From Hydrogenophaga sp. (lineage in GTDB: Bacteria; Pseudomonadota; Gammaproteobacteria; Burkholderiales; Burkholderiaceae_C): a stretch of DNA of 42,515 bases. The notes beneath the pieces are model-generated. The model saw nothing but the letters and a program-made list of their open reading frames with translations. It was not told where the DNA came from and made no database searches. Positions 26,890-35,370 of this stretch are shown here, piece after piece; position 1 is the first letter of the stretch, and each line of letters begins with the position of its first letter. Where the stretch lies: the NCBI GenBank assembly GCA_011391595.1, contig JAABQG010000031.1:1-42515 (forward strand), read 5' to 3'. A program made the position numbers and the translations under genes.

Positions 26890-28453
26890 CAGCCCACCCC
26901 ACCCACAGCCCATGCCAGACAAGGTCCGCCATCTGGTCATCGTGCTGGGCGACCAACTCAATGCCAACGCCGCCGCATTTCAGGGGTTCGACCCGGCGCA
27001 GGACGTGGTGTGGATGGCCGAGGTGGCGGAGGAATCCACCCACGTCTGGTCGTCCAAGCAGCGCATCGCGGTGTTCCTGAGCGCCATGCGCCACTTCGCC
27101 GGGCACCTGCGCCAGCAAGGCCTGCCGGTGCACTACACCCGGCTGGACGACGCCGGCAACCCGGGCACGCTGGGTCTGGCCCTGGGCCGGGCCATTGCGG
27201 CGCTGAAACCCGCCTCGCTGATCCTCACCGCACCCGGCGACTGGCGCGTGCTGCAAGGCCTGCGCGCCACCGCCGCGGAGCACGGCTTGCCGCTGGAGCT
27301 GCGCGACGACAGCCATTTCTTCAGCACCGTGCGCGAGTTTGCAGCGCACGCCAAAGGCCGCAAGCAGCTGCGCCTGGAATACTGGTACCGCGAACTGCGC
27401 CAGAAGCACGGCATTCTGATGGACGGCGCCGTCCCCGCGGGCGGGCAATGGAACTTCGATGCCGACAACCGCGAATCCTTTGGCAAGGCGGGCCCGCAAC
27501 ACCTGCCCCCGCCCACCCGCTTTGCGCCCGACGCCATCACGCAGGAGGTGCTGGCGCTGGTGCAGGCGCGCTTTGCCAGCCACCCAGGCCACCTCAACAC
27601 CTTTGGCTGGCCGGTGAACCGCGGCCAGGCCTTGGCGGCCCTGCAGGCCTTCATCGAACAGCGCCTGCCCCTTTTCGGCCAGTATGAAGACGCCATGTGG
27701 TCCGGCGAAGTCTGGCTGTACCACTCGCACCTGAGCTGCGCGCTCAACCTCAAGCTGCTCAACCCGCGCGAGGTGATCGCCGCGGCCGAGGCCGCCTGGC
27801 GTACGGGCCACGCACCGCTGGCGGCCGTGGAAGGCTTCATCCGGCAAATCCTGGGCTGGCGCGAATTTGTGCGCGGCATCTACTGGACGCAGATGCCGGG
27901 CTACCTGGAGGGCAATGCGCTCGACGCGCACGCCGCGCTGCCGGCCTGGTACTGGACGGGCAAGACCGACATGGCCTGCCTGAAAGACGCCATCACCCAG
28001 ACGCTGGAACACGGCTACGCCCACCACATCCAGCGCCTGATGGTGACCGGTTTGTACGCCCTTCTGCTGGGCGTGCGGCCGCAAGCCGTGCACGCCTGGT
28101 ACCTGAGCGTGTACGTGGACGCCGTGGAGTGGGTGGAACTGCCCAACACCCTGGGCATGAGCCAGTTCGGCGATGGTGGCTTGATGGCCAGCAAGCCCTA
28201 CGCTGCCACCGGCAAGTACATCCAGCGCATGAGCAACCATTGCCAGGGCTGCCGTTACGACCCGGCGCAGTCCACCGGCGACAAGGCCTGCCCGTTCACC
28301 ACGCTGTACTGGGATTTCCTGATTCGCCACGAAACCCGGTTCGCAAAACACCCGCGCATGGCCTTGCAGGTCAAGAACGTCGCCCGGCTGGACGCGGCGG
28401 CACGCGAGGCCATCACCCGGCACGCCAAGGAGCACCGCCATGTCCAGCTTTGA
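26882..28453 (+). CDS. FeS-type cryptochrome/(6-4) photolyase (FeS-BCP, PhrB/CryB-like)
   Basis: A 523-residue flavoprotein of the deoxyribodipyrimidine photolyase-related family (COG3046). The N-terminal Rossmann part (HLVIVLGDQLN, then DVVWMAEVAEE) should bind the antenna pigment. The C-terminal FAD domain ends with the iron-sulfur cysteines: one in DMACLKDAI and three in CQGCRYDPAQSTGDKAC. HHIQRLMVTGLYALL and GDGGLMASKPYAATGKY are family motifs. These enzymes repair (6-4) photoproducts or act as photoreceptors. The ATG at 26882 overlaps DUF2256; an alternative ATG at 26912 (MPDKVRHLV) is closer to the family's usual N-terminus. Confidence 0.9.
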   Translation: MPDSPPHPQPMPDKVRHLVIVLGDQLNANAAAFQGFDPAQDVVWMAEVAEESTHVWSSKQRIAVFLSAMRHFAGHLRQQGLPVHYTRLDDAGNPGTLGLALGRAIAALKPASLILTAPGDWRVLQGLRATAAEHGLPLELRDDSHFFSTVREFAAHAKGRKQLRLEYWYRELRQKHGILMDGAVPAGGQWNFDADNRESFGKAGPQHLPPPTRFAPDAITQEVLALVQARFASHPGHLNTFGWPVNRGQALAALQAFIEQRLPLFGQYEDAMWSGEVWLYHSHLSCALNLKLLNPREVIAAAEAAWRTGHAPLAAVEGFIRQILGWREFVRGIYWTQMPGYLEGNALDAHAALPAWYWTGKTDMACLKDAITQTLEHGYAHHIQRLMVTGLYALLLGVRPQAVHAWYLSVYVDAVEWVELPNTLGMSQFGDGGLMASKPYAATGKYIQRMSNHCQGCRYDPAQSTGDKACPFTTLYWDFLIRHETRFAKHPRMALQVKNVARLDAAAREAITRHAKEHRHVQL

Positions 28454-28456
28454 AAA

Positions 28457-28514
28457 CTCCTGATTCAATAGCGTAATAGGACCATTCCAAGATGGGAATC
28501 GACATAAATCATTC
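28457..28514 (-). repeat. Interspersed repeat copy F
   Basis: On the minus strand: TCCCATCTTG, 15 bases (GAATGGTCCTATTAC), GCTATTGAATCAGGAG. The left box is mutated but the spacing is kept. It lies directly after the photolyase stop. Confidence 0.65.
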
Positions 28515-28620
28515 AACAAATCAAGATTCAGCCTCTCCAGGTGAATGCAGCCAGCTGGAAATCCCACAATTCGCCCTTAGCCCCGACCTTGACCAAGCGG
28601 CTGCCAATATCGGCGGCGAA
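28469..28620 (-). repeat. Member 2 of the duplicated segment, with a Bug-like 3' remnant
   Basis: Matches 25703-25850 (blocks listed there). The minus strand reads QKFAADIGSRLVKVGAKGEL, which resembles the Bug C-terminal tail with the normal stop lost. No upstream part of a receptor gene is found on this strand, so this is a 3' fragment only. Confidence 0.5.
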
Positions 28621-28695
28621 CTTCTGGCCTGCAACCGCTGGCGAATCAGCAGTACTGGATAGAGAACTCCTTGAACCGAAAAGAAGATCGGCATC

Positions 28696-29012
28696 ATGAA
28701 GAAGAAACGCAATATTTTTGGGGAGTTGACCGAAGGCTTTGACGCCCTGAAATCGCAGCGCGAAGGCAAACTCACGCTGCGCACGTTCAAGGCGAATAAC
28801 AATCCCACCCCACGCTTTCACCGCAGGACGTGGTGAGCGTGCGCGAGCAACTCCACCCTTCGCGCCCGGTCTTTGCGCGCTACCTGCGCACCAACCCGCG
28901 AACGCTTGAAAACTGGGAACAGGGCCGCGCCAAAACGAACGCGCAGGCCGCCCTGCTGATCCGCATGGTTGCGCCGTTTCCCGACATGGTGGCGCGGCTG
29001 GAGAGCGTTTAG
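28696..29012 (+). pseudogene. NadS/HigA-type HTH antitoxin, frameshifted
   Basis: The first frame reads MKKKRNIFGELTEGFDALK, then REGKLTLRT, and stops at 28836 after a shift. Reading one base differently after PTPR restores LSPQDVVSVREQLHPSRPVFARYL and continues to RTLENWEQGRAK and the stop at 29012. Together they give a full antitoxin of about 105 residues with an intact HTH. A single-base deletion near 28817 explains the break. These antitoxins normally follow a RelE/HigB-type toxin gene; none can be recognised upstream, where only repeat and Bug remnant sequence lies. The downstream part could be translated from a GTG at 28830 but would lack the N-terminal region. Confidence 0.8.
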
Positions 29013-29168
29013 CGCCTGATGCTGCCGATGGATGCCGGAGTCAGAGCCAGATCGGGCGCAGCCCTGGCATTGATCGATAAGTCAGACCCATAGTGACATC
29101 AATTTCAGTAGAAAACAAAGACCAATTCACGTTGGAATATGACCATACTTTTCTAGAAATCGCCGCTG
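29013..29168. other. AT-richer gap with no recognised feature
   Basis: About 155 bases between the broken antitoxin and the mrr gene. The right half is markedly AT-richer than the surrounding chromosome. I see no gene, hairpin or repeat here. Confidence 0.5.
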
Positions 29169-30071
29169 CTACTCAAAAAACTCCTCGTCGATCTTCTTGA
29201 TGTGGATCGCCTCCTCGATGCGACAACCAATGTCGAATCGAATCATCAGTCTGGTCAACTGGGCGCCGTCGATGAGCACAATCTTGTTTGGCAACTTTGC
29301 AGCAGCGTCTCGCGCTGAAGAGGTAAACGCAGATGTTGTGACGAAAAGGCCCTTCGACGCCTTGAAGGTAGCCAACGCGCCATAGAAGTCTCGAATCTCC
29401 CCCGGTGAAACTTTCGCGTCGGTATATCGTTTTGCCTGAACGTATATCTGATCCAGACCCAAGGCGTCCTGATCAATGACGCCGTCCACACCACCATCAC
29501 CCGTTTTCCCCAAGGCACGGCCAGCGTCGGCCGCAGAACCGCCGTACCCCATGGCAACAAGCAGCTGTACGACGAGACGTTCAAAGAACGCTGGCGGTGC
29601 CGCCAGGATTTTCTCCAGCAACTCCGCAGCGAGGGTTGCCTCAAGCTCATCCCGAGCCGACCGGATTCTTTCGTCTGGGGTCAGTTCATCAACTTCTGTC
29701 GATATTTGGGATTCAGACTTCGTGCTGTCGGTGTTTGGCTGGTACATCTTGAAACCAGCAACCGCTTCGAGGAACTTCGTGTTGATCGCCACAGGTGGTT
29801 TCTTGAGCACTTCCCTGCCCTTTTGGCTGATCTGGAAGTAACCACGTCGGGTCAACGTAACCAGCCCGGCTTTCCCGAGTTAGCTCTTTGCCCAATTGAC
29901 CCGGTTTGCGAACGTCGTCTGCTTGCCGGAGGGAAGAAGTTCAGACAGATCCTGCTCAGAAAGCTGCAAGGAAGCGCCAAGGCGCGAAACCACGTCTGAA
30001 ATCTTGACTTCTCCGTCTGCGGAAGCCCTGAGAACGGGAAGCATGAGAGATTGAAAATCAGGAATGGCCAT
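29169..30071 (-). pseudogene. mrr: Mrr-type restriction endonuclease interrupted by an in-frame stop
   Basis: The reading frame from the ATG at 30071 (MAIPDFQSLMLPVL) gives a 300-codon Mrr protein with a TAA at codon 64 (29880-29882), where the family usually has Tyr in WAKSYL. The frame continues without a shift as LGKAGLVTLTRRGYFQIS. The N-terminal winged-helix (Mrr_N) is followed by the catalytic domain, whose PD-(D/E)xK residues are intact: GDGGVDGVI and QAKRY. Mrr enzymes cut modified DNA. The catalytic part has a TTG at 29855 that could restart translation. Base composition is lower in GC than the neighbours, suggesting transfer. A sequencing error (TAC or TAT read as TAA) is the alternative. 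Confidence 0.85.
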
Positions 30072-30118
30072 GATTTTTCTTCTTGTAGATAAGTGGCGAA
30101 CCGGAAAATCGCATCTGA

Positions 30119-31330
30119 CTAAGCGCGGATATCACCGACCGCCGCCCCCAGCCGCCCCACCCCCTCCAGAATCTTCTCCACCCCCACCGTCGCAAAGCTC
30201 AGCCGCAGCGTCGCGTGGTCGGGGTTCGCGCAGTAGAACGGCGCGCCGGGCACGAAGGCCACGCCTTTTTCGATCGCGCGTTTCGCCAGTTCGCCGCCAT
30301 CGCTCACCTTGCCGCCGGCGCCCGTCAGGCGCGCCCAGACGAACAGGCCACCCTGGGGCTGCACGAAGTCGATGGCGTCGCCCAGTTCGCGGCGCAGGGC
30401 GTCGCACATGACCTGGGCGCGCTCGGCGTAGACCTTGCGCACATGCGCCAGCGTGGCGGGCATGCGGCCGGCTTTGAGGTACTGCGCGGCGGTGGCCTGG
30501 GCGAAGGTGCTGGTGTGCGCGTCGCTGAACTGCTTGCACATGGTGGCGCGGGCCAGAAGAGGCTCGGGGCCGATCATCCAGCCCACGCGCAGGCCGGGGC
30601 TCAGCACCTTGCTCATGCTGCCGCAGTGGGCTAGCAGTTCGCGGCTGCCGCGCACCTGCGGGCTCAGCGCCAGCAGGCTGGGCGGCGGTGCTTCGCCAAA
30701 GTACAGGTCGCCGTAGGGGTCGTCCTCGACGATCAGGGTCTGGTGCTTCACGGCCATTTCCAGCACGGCCTTGCGGCGCTCCAGGCTCAGCATGGCGCCG
30801 CTGGGGTTGCCGAAGGTGGGGATCAGGTAGACGAATTTGGGCTTGTGCTCGGCAATGAGTTTTTCGAGTTCGTCGGTCTTCACGCCGTTGCCGTCGATGG
30901 GCGCGCTGATGAGTTCGGCGCCATACAGGCGGAAGCACTGGATGGTGGCCAGGAAGGTGGGGCCTTCGACGATGACCTTGTCGCCGGGGGAGATCAGGGT
31001 CTTGCCGATCAGGTCCAGCGCCTGCTGGCTGCCGGTGGTGACGATGAGGTTGTCCGGCGCCACGCCTGTGTTGCCCTTGCTGGTCATGAAGGCGGCAAGC
31101 TGTTCGCGCAGCGGGCCGTAGCCTTCGGTGGCGCCGTACTGCAGCGCGCTGCCGGCTTCAACGGTCAGCGCGGTGTTGACGGCTACGCGGATACCTTCGA
31201 CGTCGAACATGGCGCTGTCCGGAAAGCCGCCGGCAAAGCTGATGATGCCGGGCTTGCCCAGCAGCTTGAAGAGTTCACGGATGGCGGAGGTTTCGACGTT
31301 GCTGAGTCGGTCGGCAAACTGGAGTGGCAT
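30119..31330 (-). CDS. PLP-dependent aminotransferase, class I/II (2-aminoadipate/LysN-like)
   Basis: A 403-residue fold-type I aminotransferase, similar to the MocR-related/LysN group. The PLP lysine is in GSMSKVLSPGLRVGW. Other motifs are YGATEGYGPLREQLA, the TTGSQQALDLIG phosphate loop and EDDPYGDLYF. The C-terminal arginine that binds the substrate carboxylate is in LRLSFAT. Likely substrates are branched-chain, aromatic or 2-aminoadipate type amino acids; the precise one is not readable. The ATG at 31330 begins the conserved N-terminus (MPLQFADRL). It is divergent from the dienelactone hydrolase-like gene. Confidence 0.92.
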   Translation of the reverse strand: MPLQFADRLSNVETSAIRELFKLLGKPGIISFAGGFPDSAMFDVEGIRVAVNTALTVEAGSALQYGATEGYGPLREQLAAFMTSKGNTGVAPDNLIVTTGSQQALDLIGKTLISPGDKVIVEGPTFLATIQCFRLYGAELISAPIDGNGVKTDELEKLIAEHKPKFVYLIPTFGNPSGAMLSLERRKAVLEMAVKHQTLIVEDDPYGDLYFGEAPPPSLLALSPQVRGSRELLAHCGSMSKVLSPGLRVGWMIGPEPLLARATMCKQFSDAHTSTFAQATAAQYLKAGRMPATLAHVRKVYAERAQVMCDALRRELGDAIDFVQPQGGLFVWARLTGAGGKVSDGGELAKRAIEKGVAFVPGAPFYCANPDHATLRLSFATVGVEKILEGVGRLGAAVGDIRA

Positions 31331-31485
31331 GGCGTGGGGTCCGCTGGGCGGGGATGAAATCAGGGTGCGGACATTCTGACATGGCAGCAGGGTTTTGACG
31401 CCGCCGCGACAGCCTGCCGCCCGCCCCGCGTCTAACCTGCGACACCTTGGCAACAGCCCGCCTGAGCCCTCGCACCGGAGCCTCC

Positions 31486-32226
31486 ATGATCGAACACCAC
31501 CTGGACATCCCCACCGCCGACGGCGCCATGAACACCTTTGTGGTCCACCCGGAGGAAGGCGGGCCCTTCCCCGTGGTGCTGTTCTACATGGACGCGCCGG
31601 GCAAGCGCGAGGAACTGCACGACATGGCGCGGCGCCTGGCGGCCGTGGGCTACTTCGTGGTGCTGCCCAACCTGTATTACCGCCGCACCCGGGATTTCTG
31701 GCTGAAGGAACGCACCGAAGCCGGCATGGCTGAGATGTTCGGCTTCATGGCTACGCTGGACGCGCGCACCACCGAAGTCGATACCGCCGCGCTGCTGAAG
31801 TTTGTCGACGCGCAGCCGCAGGCCAACGCCAGCCGCATCGGCGCGCTGGGCTACTGCATGAGCGGGCCGTTCGTGATGTGGGCGGCGGCGCAGTTCCCGG
31901 GGCGCTTCAGCAGCATCGCCTCCATCCACGGCGCCAACATGGCAACCGGGCAGCCCGATTCGCCGCACCTCATGGCGCCGAAGATCCTGTGCGAAAGCTA
32001 CTTTGCCTGCGCCGAGATCGACAAATGGGCGCCGCCGGCCGACATCCAGAAGCTGGAAGCCGCGCTGAAGGCCGCCGGCACGCCGCACCGCATCGAGTGG
32101 TATCCGGGGGTGGAGCACGGCTTTGTGTTCCCGCTGCGCGCCGGCATCTACAACCCGGCGGCGGCGGAGCGGCACTGGGAGCGCCTGTTCAGTCTGTTTG
32201 GGCGCACCCTGAAATCTGCGGGCTGA
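31486..32226 (+). CDS. Dienelactone hydrolase family protein
   Basis: A 246-residue alpha/beta hydrolase. The nucleophile is a cysteine in GYCMSG, as in true dienelactone hydrolase, and the catalytic His is in GVEHGF near the C-terminus. The oxyanion region is at FYMDAPGKREELHDMARRLA. Dienelactone hydrolases open lactones from chloroaromatic degradation, but many members have other ester substrates. The ATG at 31486 is preferred to an in-frame TTG at 31447. No aromatic degradation genes are adjacent, so the natural substrate is unknown. Confidence 0.88.
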   Translation: MIEHHLDIPTADGAMNTFVVHPEEGGPFPVVLFYMDAPGKREELHDMARRLAAVGYFVVLPNLYYRRTRDFWLKERTEAGMAEMFGFMATLDARTTEVDTAALLKFVDAQPQANASRIGALGYCMSGPFVMWAAAQFPGRFSSIASIHGANMATGQPDSPHLMAPKILCESYFACAEIDKWAPPADIQKLEAALKAAGTPHRIEWYPGVEHGFVFPLRAGIYNPAAAERHWERLFSLFGRTLKSAG

Positions 32227-32305
32227 TGAAAACCGCGGAAAAAAGGAAGGCCGGGCCTGGAAACCAGGCTGCCATGCAATCCTGTCGTGAGAAAATCGCG
32301 GCCGG

Positions 32306-33313
32306 ATGACTTCACTAACGCCAGATCAGCCGGAGCCCGTATTCGCTCGCCCGAGTGAGGAGGAAGTCGAGCGGGTGATCTGTGCGAGCCTTGTTTCCGA
32401 CACACGGGGTGTGTACGCGACCATGGAGCAAATTCGCGAGAGCGCCATGCGCCACAACCCTCTCGTCGGAATCCACGCAGCCCTGGTTTATCAAAGTGGC
32501 TGGTTCGTGTACTGGATCGAAGGTTCCAGGGGCGTCGTGCGCGAGTTGCTGGAACGTATCTCGCTTGACAGTCGCCATCAGGCTCAATACGTCGTGCATC
32601 GCAGCAGCGGCCGGCACATGCTGATGACGCCATGGTCGATGATGCTTTCTCCCTCCAGAGAAGGCCGCGAAGCGTTCGGGCGGCGCGTGATTGCGTTATC
32701 GGAACAAGTGGGGCGTGGCACCCCGAGCCCACCCACTTCAATCATTCGACGGCTCGTGATGCCCATGCGGTTGACGAAGGTGCTGCGTTCAACGGACCCC
32801 GATGCCTATCACCGGGTGGTGTTTTGCGCCGCGACGGGTGACGGCGCCTTCAGCCTGGTGCGCTGGTTGTCTGATCAGTACGGCACGCCGGTTGAAAGCC
32901 GCCGACACGCCGGCACTGCGAATCTGGACAGCGCCAGCGCCTATGTGGAGTTCCTGCACAGCGGTTACCCCTGTCGGGTGATCGCCGTGGCACGCTCCAA
33001 CCTGACCCACGGCCTGCACCGCTCGCTGCTACAGGACTGGCGATTTCTGGTGCTGCTCTTCAGCGGCGATCCAAAGCGTGACGCAGCCCTGCTCGAACGC
33101 GTCCATGAAGCCTTCCAGGGCATGCCCTCCACACCGGAAGTTCTGGTCGTTTCGCCTGATGCGCCGACACAGGTGCTGGTCGACGACGTCGCGCGGACCT
33201 ATGGTCTCGCCTGCCTGGAAGTCGGGCATCTATCGGAGCTGGACAGTGCGGCCATCTGGTTTGCCGTGAGGGATCGCCTGGACCAGATAGGAGCGCCGCG
33301 CCCATCCGTGTGA
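32306..33313 (+). CDS. Protein with degenerate BLUF-like domain and unassigned C-terminal domain
   Basis: A 335-residue cytoplasmic protein. Residues about 23-115 follow the BLUF fold: an initial strand (RVICASLVSD), a helix with a conserved-looking Asn (RHNPLVGIHAALVY), FVYWIEGSRGVVRELLERI, and SRHQAQYVV. Key flavin residues are missing: the first-strand Tyr is Cys/Ser and the strand-3 Gln is Tyr, so light sensing by FAD is unlikely. Residues about 165-330 form a second alpha/beta domain (RVVFCAATGDGAFSLVRWLS, then FLVLLFSGD) that could be a small-GTPase-like fold without a P-loop. That second assignment is weak. It stands alone between the hydrolase and nth. The ATG at 32306 has no strong ribosome site. 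Confidence 0.65.
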   Translation: MTSLTPDQPEPVFARPSEEEVERVICASLVSDTRGVYATMEQIRESAMRHNPLVGIHAALVYQSGWFVYWIEGSRGVVRELLERISLDSRHQAQYVVHRSSGRHMLMTPWSMMLSPSREGREAFGRRVIALSEQVGRGTPSPPTSIIRRLVMPMRLTKVLRSTDPDAYHRVVFCAATGDGAFSLVRWLSDQYGTPVESRRHAGTANLDSASAYVEFLHSGYPCRVIAVARSNLTHGLHRSLLQDWRFLVLLFSGDPKRDAALLERVHEAFQGMPSTPEVLVVSPDAPTQVLVDDVARTYGLACLEVGHLSELDSAAIWFAVRDRLDQIGAPRPSV

Positions 33314-33357
33314 TCGGCCTCAGTGCCGACGATGCCGGACCCCATCAGGCGCCAGCC

Positions 33358-33370
33358 TACACTGCACCGC
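33358..33370 (+). promoter_or_regulatory. Candidate -10 box placed for a leaderless start of nth
   Basis: TACACT (33358-33363) is followed by 7 bases and the ATG at 33371, the same geometry as upstream of the histidine kinase at 5775. No Shine-Dalgarno sequence is seen before the ATG. Confidence 0.4.
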
Positions 33371-34009
33371 ATGAACACCGCGCAGATCGACGCCTTCTTC
33401 GCCACGCTCAAGGCGGCCAACCCCAACCCCGTCACCGAGCTGGAATACACCAGCGTGTTCGAGCTGCTGACGGCCGTGCTGCTGTCGGCCCAGGCCACCG
33501 ACGTGGGCGTGAACAAGGCCACGCGCCGGCTGTTCCCCGTGGCCAACACGCCGCAGAAAATGCTGGACCTGGGACTTGAAGAGCTTGAGGGCTACATCAA
33601 GACCATCGGTCTCTACCACAGCAAGGCGAAGCATCTGCTGCAGACCTGCCGCATCCTGGTGGTGCAGCACGGCGGCGAAGTGCCGCGCACGCGCGAGGCG
33701 CTGGAGGCCCTGCCCGGCGTGGGCCGAAAGACGGCCAACGTGGTGCTGAACGTGGCGTTCGGCGAGCCCACCATGGCGGTGGACACGCACATCTTCCGCG
33801 TGAGCAACCGCACCGGGCTGGCGCCGGGCAAGACGCCGCTTGAGGTCGAGATGAAGCTGCTCAAGCGCATTCCGCCCGCCTTCCGGGTGGACGCGCATCA
33901 CTGGCTGATCCTGCTGGGCCGCTACGTGTGCCAGGCGCGCAAACCGCGGTGCTGGCAGTGCGCGGTGGCGCCGTATTGCGATTTCAGGCCGAAGACGCCG
34001 GCACCCTGA
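33371..34009 (+). CDS. nth: Endonuclease III
   Basis: A DNA glycosylase/AP lyase that removes oxidised pyrimidines. The 212-residue length is standard. The helix-hairpin-helix LPGVGRKTANVV contains the catalytic lysine and VDTHIFRV the catalytic aspartate. The C-terminal 4Fe-4S cluster has the canonical C-x6-C-x2-C-x5-C spacing (CQARKPRCWQCAVAPYC). The ATG at 33371 starts the family N-terminus (MNTAQIDAFF) and fits a leaderless transcript. A bidirectional terminator separates it from the converging dctM. Confidence 0.97.
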   Translation: MNTAQIDAFFATLKAANPNPVTELEYTSVFELLTAVLLSAQATDVGVNKATRRLFPVANTPQKMLDLGLEELEGYIKTIGLYHSKAKHLLQTCRILVVQHGGEVPRTREALEALPGVGRKTANVVLNVAFGEPTMAVDTHIFRVSNRTGLAPGKTPLEVEMKLLKRIPPAFRVDAHHWLILLGRYVCQARKPRCWQCAVAPYCDFRPKTPAP

Positions 34010-34042
34010 GGCCTGTGAGCCGCGGCCTTGCGCCGTTGTGAA

Positions 34043-34072
34043 AAAGCCGCTGCGGGTGCGCACAGCGGCTTT
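34043..34072. terminator. Bidirectional terminator between nth and dctM
   Basis: A perfect 10-base inverted repeat, AAAGCCGCTG (34043-34052) and CAGCGGCTTT (34063-34072), encloses a 10-base loop. A and T runs at its outer ends suit termination from both sides, serving the converging nth and dctM genes. Confidence 0.7.
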
Positions 34073-34092
34073 GCGGAAGGGACTGAATGGCT

Positions 34093-35370
34093 TCAGAACA
34101 GCAGGTTGGGCAGGAACAACGTGATCGCCGGCACATAGGTGATGATGACCAGGAACAGCAGCAGCACCAAGGTCCACGGTAGCGCGGCGCGGGCCACCTG
34201 CATGATGGACATCCTGGTGATGCCGGCCGTCACGAACAGGTTCAGGCCGACAGGCGGCGTCACCATGCCGATCTCCAGGTTCACCACCATGATGATGCCC
34301 AAGTGCACCGGGTCGATGCCCAGCTTGATGGCGATAGGGAACAGGATCGGCGCCAGGATCAGAATGATGCCCGTGGGCTCCATGAACATGCCCGCGATCA
34401 GCAGCAGGATGTTGACCACGATCAGGAACTGCCACCCTTCCATGCCCCATCCGATGATGGTCTCGGCGATCTGCTGCGGAATGCGCTCGGTTGTCAGCAC
34501 ATGCGCGAACAGCAGGGCGTTGGCCACGATGAACATCAGCATCACCGTGACTTTGCTGGCATCCAGCAGCACATGCGGAACCTGCTTCATTCCGATGTCG
34601 CGGTAGATGAACACCGCGATGAAGAAGGCATAGACCGCCGCCACGGCCGCGGCCTCGGTCGGCGTGAAAATGCCGCCATAGATGCCGCCCAGGATGATGA
34701 TGATCAGCGCCAGGCCCCACATGGACTCACGGCCCGAGACCAGCACCTCGCGCATCGAGGCGCGCGGCTGGCGCGGAATGTCGAGCATGCGGGCGCGCAC
34801 ATAGATGGCCACCATCAGCATCAGGCCGAGCATGATGCCGGGGATGACGCCGGCCATGAACAGCTTGCCCACCGAGGTTTCGGTGGCCGCGCCATAGACC
34901 ACCATCACGATCGACGGCGGAATCAGGATACCCAACGTGCCGGCGTTGCAGATCACGCCGGCGGCAAACGGCTGCGGATAGCCCGCCTTCACCATGCCGG
35001 CGATCACGATCGCGCCCACCGCCACCACCGTGGCCGGTGATGAACCCGAAACCGCCGCGAACAGCATGCAGGCCATGACCGAGGCCATGGCCAGGCCGCC
35101 GCGCAGGTGGCCGATGCAGGCGTTGGCAAAGCGGATCATGCGCCGGGCCACGCCGCCGGTGGTCATGAACGAGCCGCCCAGGATGAAGAACGGGATCGAC
35201 AGCAGGGTGTAGTGCTCGGAAGTCTCGAACAGCTTGAGCGACAGCGACGCCAGCGAGTCCTGCGCGAAGAACATGATCGTCAGCAGCGAAGACAGGCCGA
35301 GCGCGACCGCGATGGGCATGCCCATCACCATGAACGACAGCAGGAGGACGAACAGGATGGTGGTGGTCAT
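34093..35370 (-). CDS. dctM: TRAP transporter large permease subunit
   Basis: A 425-residue inner membrane protein of the DctM family with about 12 hydrophobic segments. It carries the sodium-driven translocation of the tripartite TRAP system. Typical segments include GMPIAVALGLSSLLTI, PFFILGGSFMTTGGVARRM and the C-terminal GMVTPPVGLNLFVTAGI. It overlaps the dctQ stop by four bases (ATGA) and is the last gene of the operon, followed by the bidirectional terminator. The substrate is a carboxylate; itaconate or a related C5 dicarboxylate is suggested by the upstream enzymes. Confidence 0.95.
   Translation of the reverse strand: MTTTILFVLLLSFMVMGMPIAVALGLSSLLTIMFFAQDSLASLSLKLFETSEHYTLLSIPFFILGGSFMTTGGVARRMIRFANACIGHLRGGLAMASVMACMLFAAVSGSSPATVVAVGAIVIAGMVKAGYPQPFAAGVICNAGTLGILIPPSIVMVVYGAATETSVGKLFMAGVIPGIMLGLMLMVAIYVRARMLDIPRQPRASMREVLVSGRESMWGLALIIIILGGIYGGIFTPTEAAAVAAVYAFFIAVFIYRDIGMKQVPHVLLDASKVTVMLMFIVANALLFAHVLTTERIPQQIAETIIGWGMEGWQFLIVVNILLLIAGMFMEPTGIILILAPILFPIAIKLGIDPVHLGIIMVVNLEIGMVTPPVGLNLFVTAGITRMSIMQVARAALPWTLVLLLFLVIITYVPAITLFLPNLLF

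Noticed and set aside
28515..28695. A RelE/HigB-type toxin gene upstream of the broken antitoxin
   Set aside because: No frame shows the expected RelE/HigB motifs; the stretch is explained by a repeat copy and a minus-strand Bug-like fragment.
31437..31449. TAACCT before an in-frame TTG at 31447 as a leaderless start of the dienelactone hydrolase-like gene
   Set aside because: The family N-terminus begins at the ATG at 31486, and the box matches the -10 consensus poorly.
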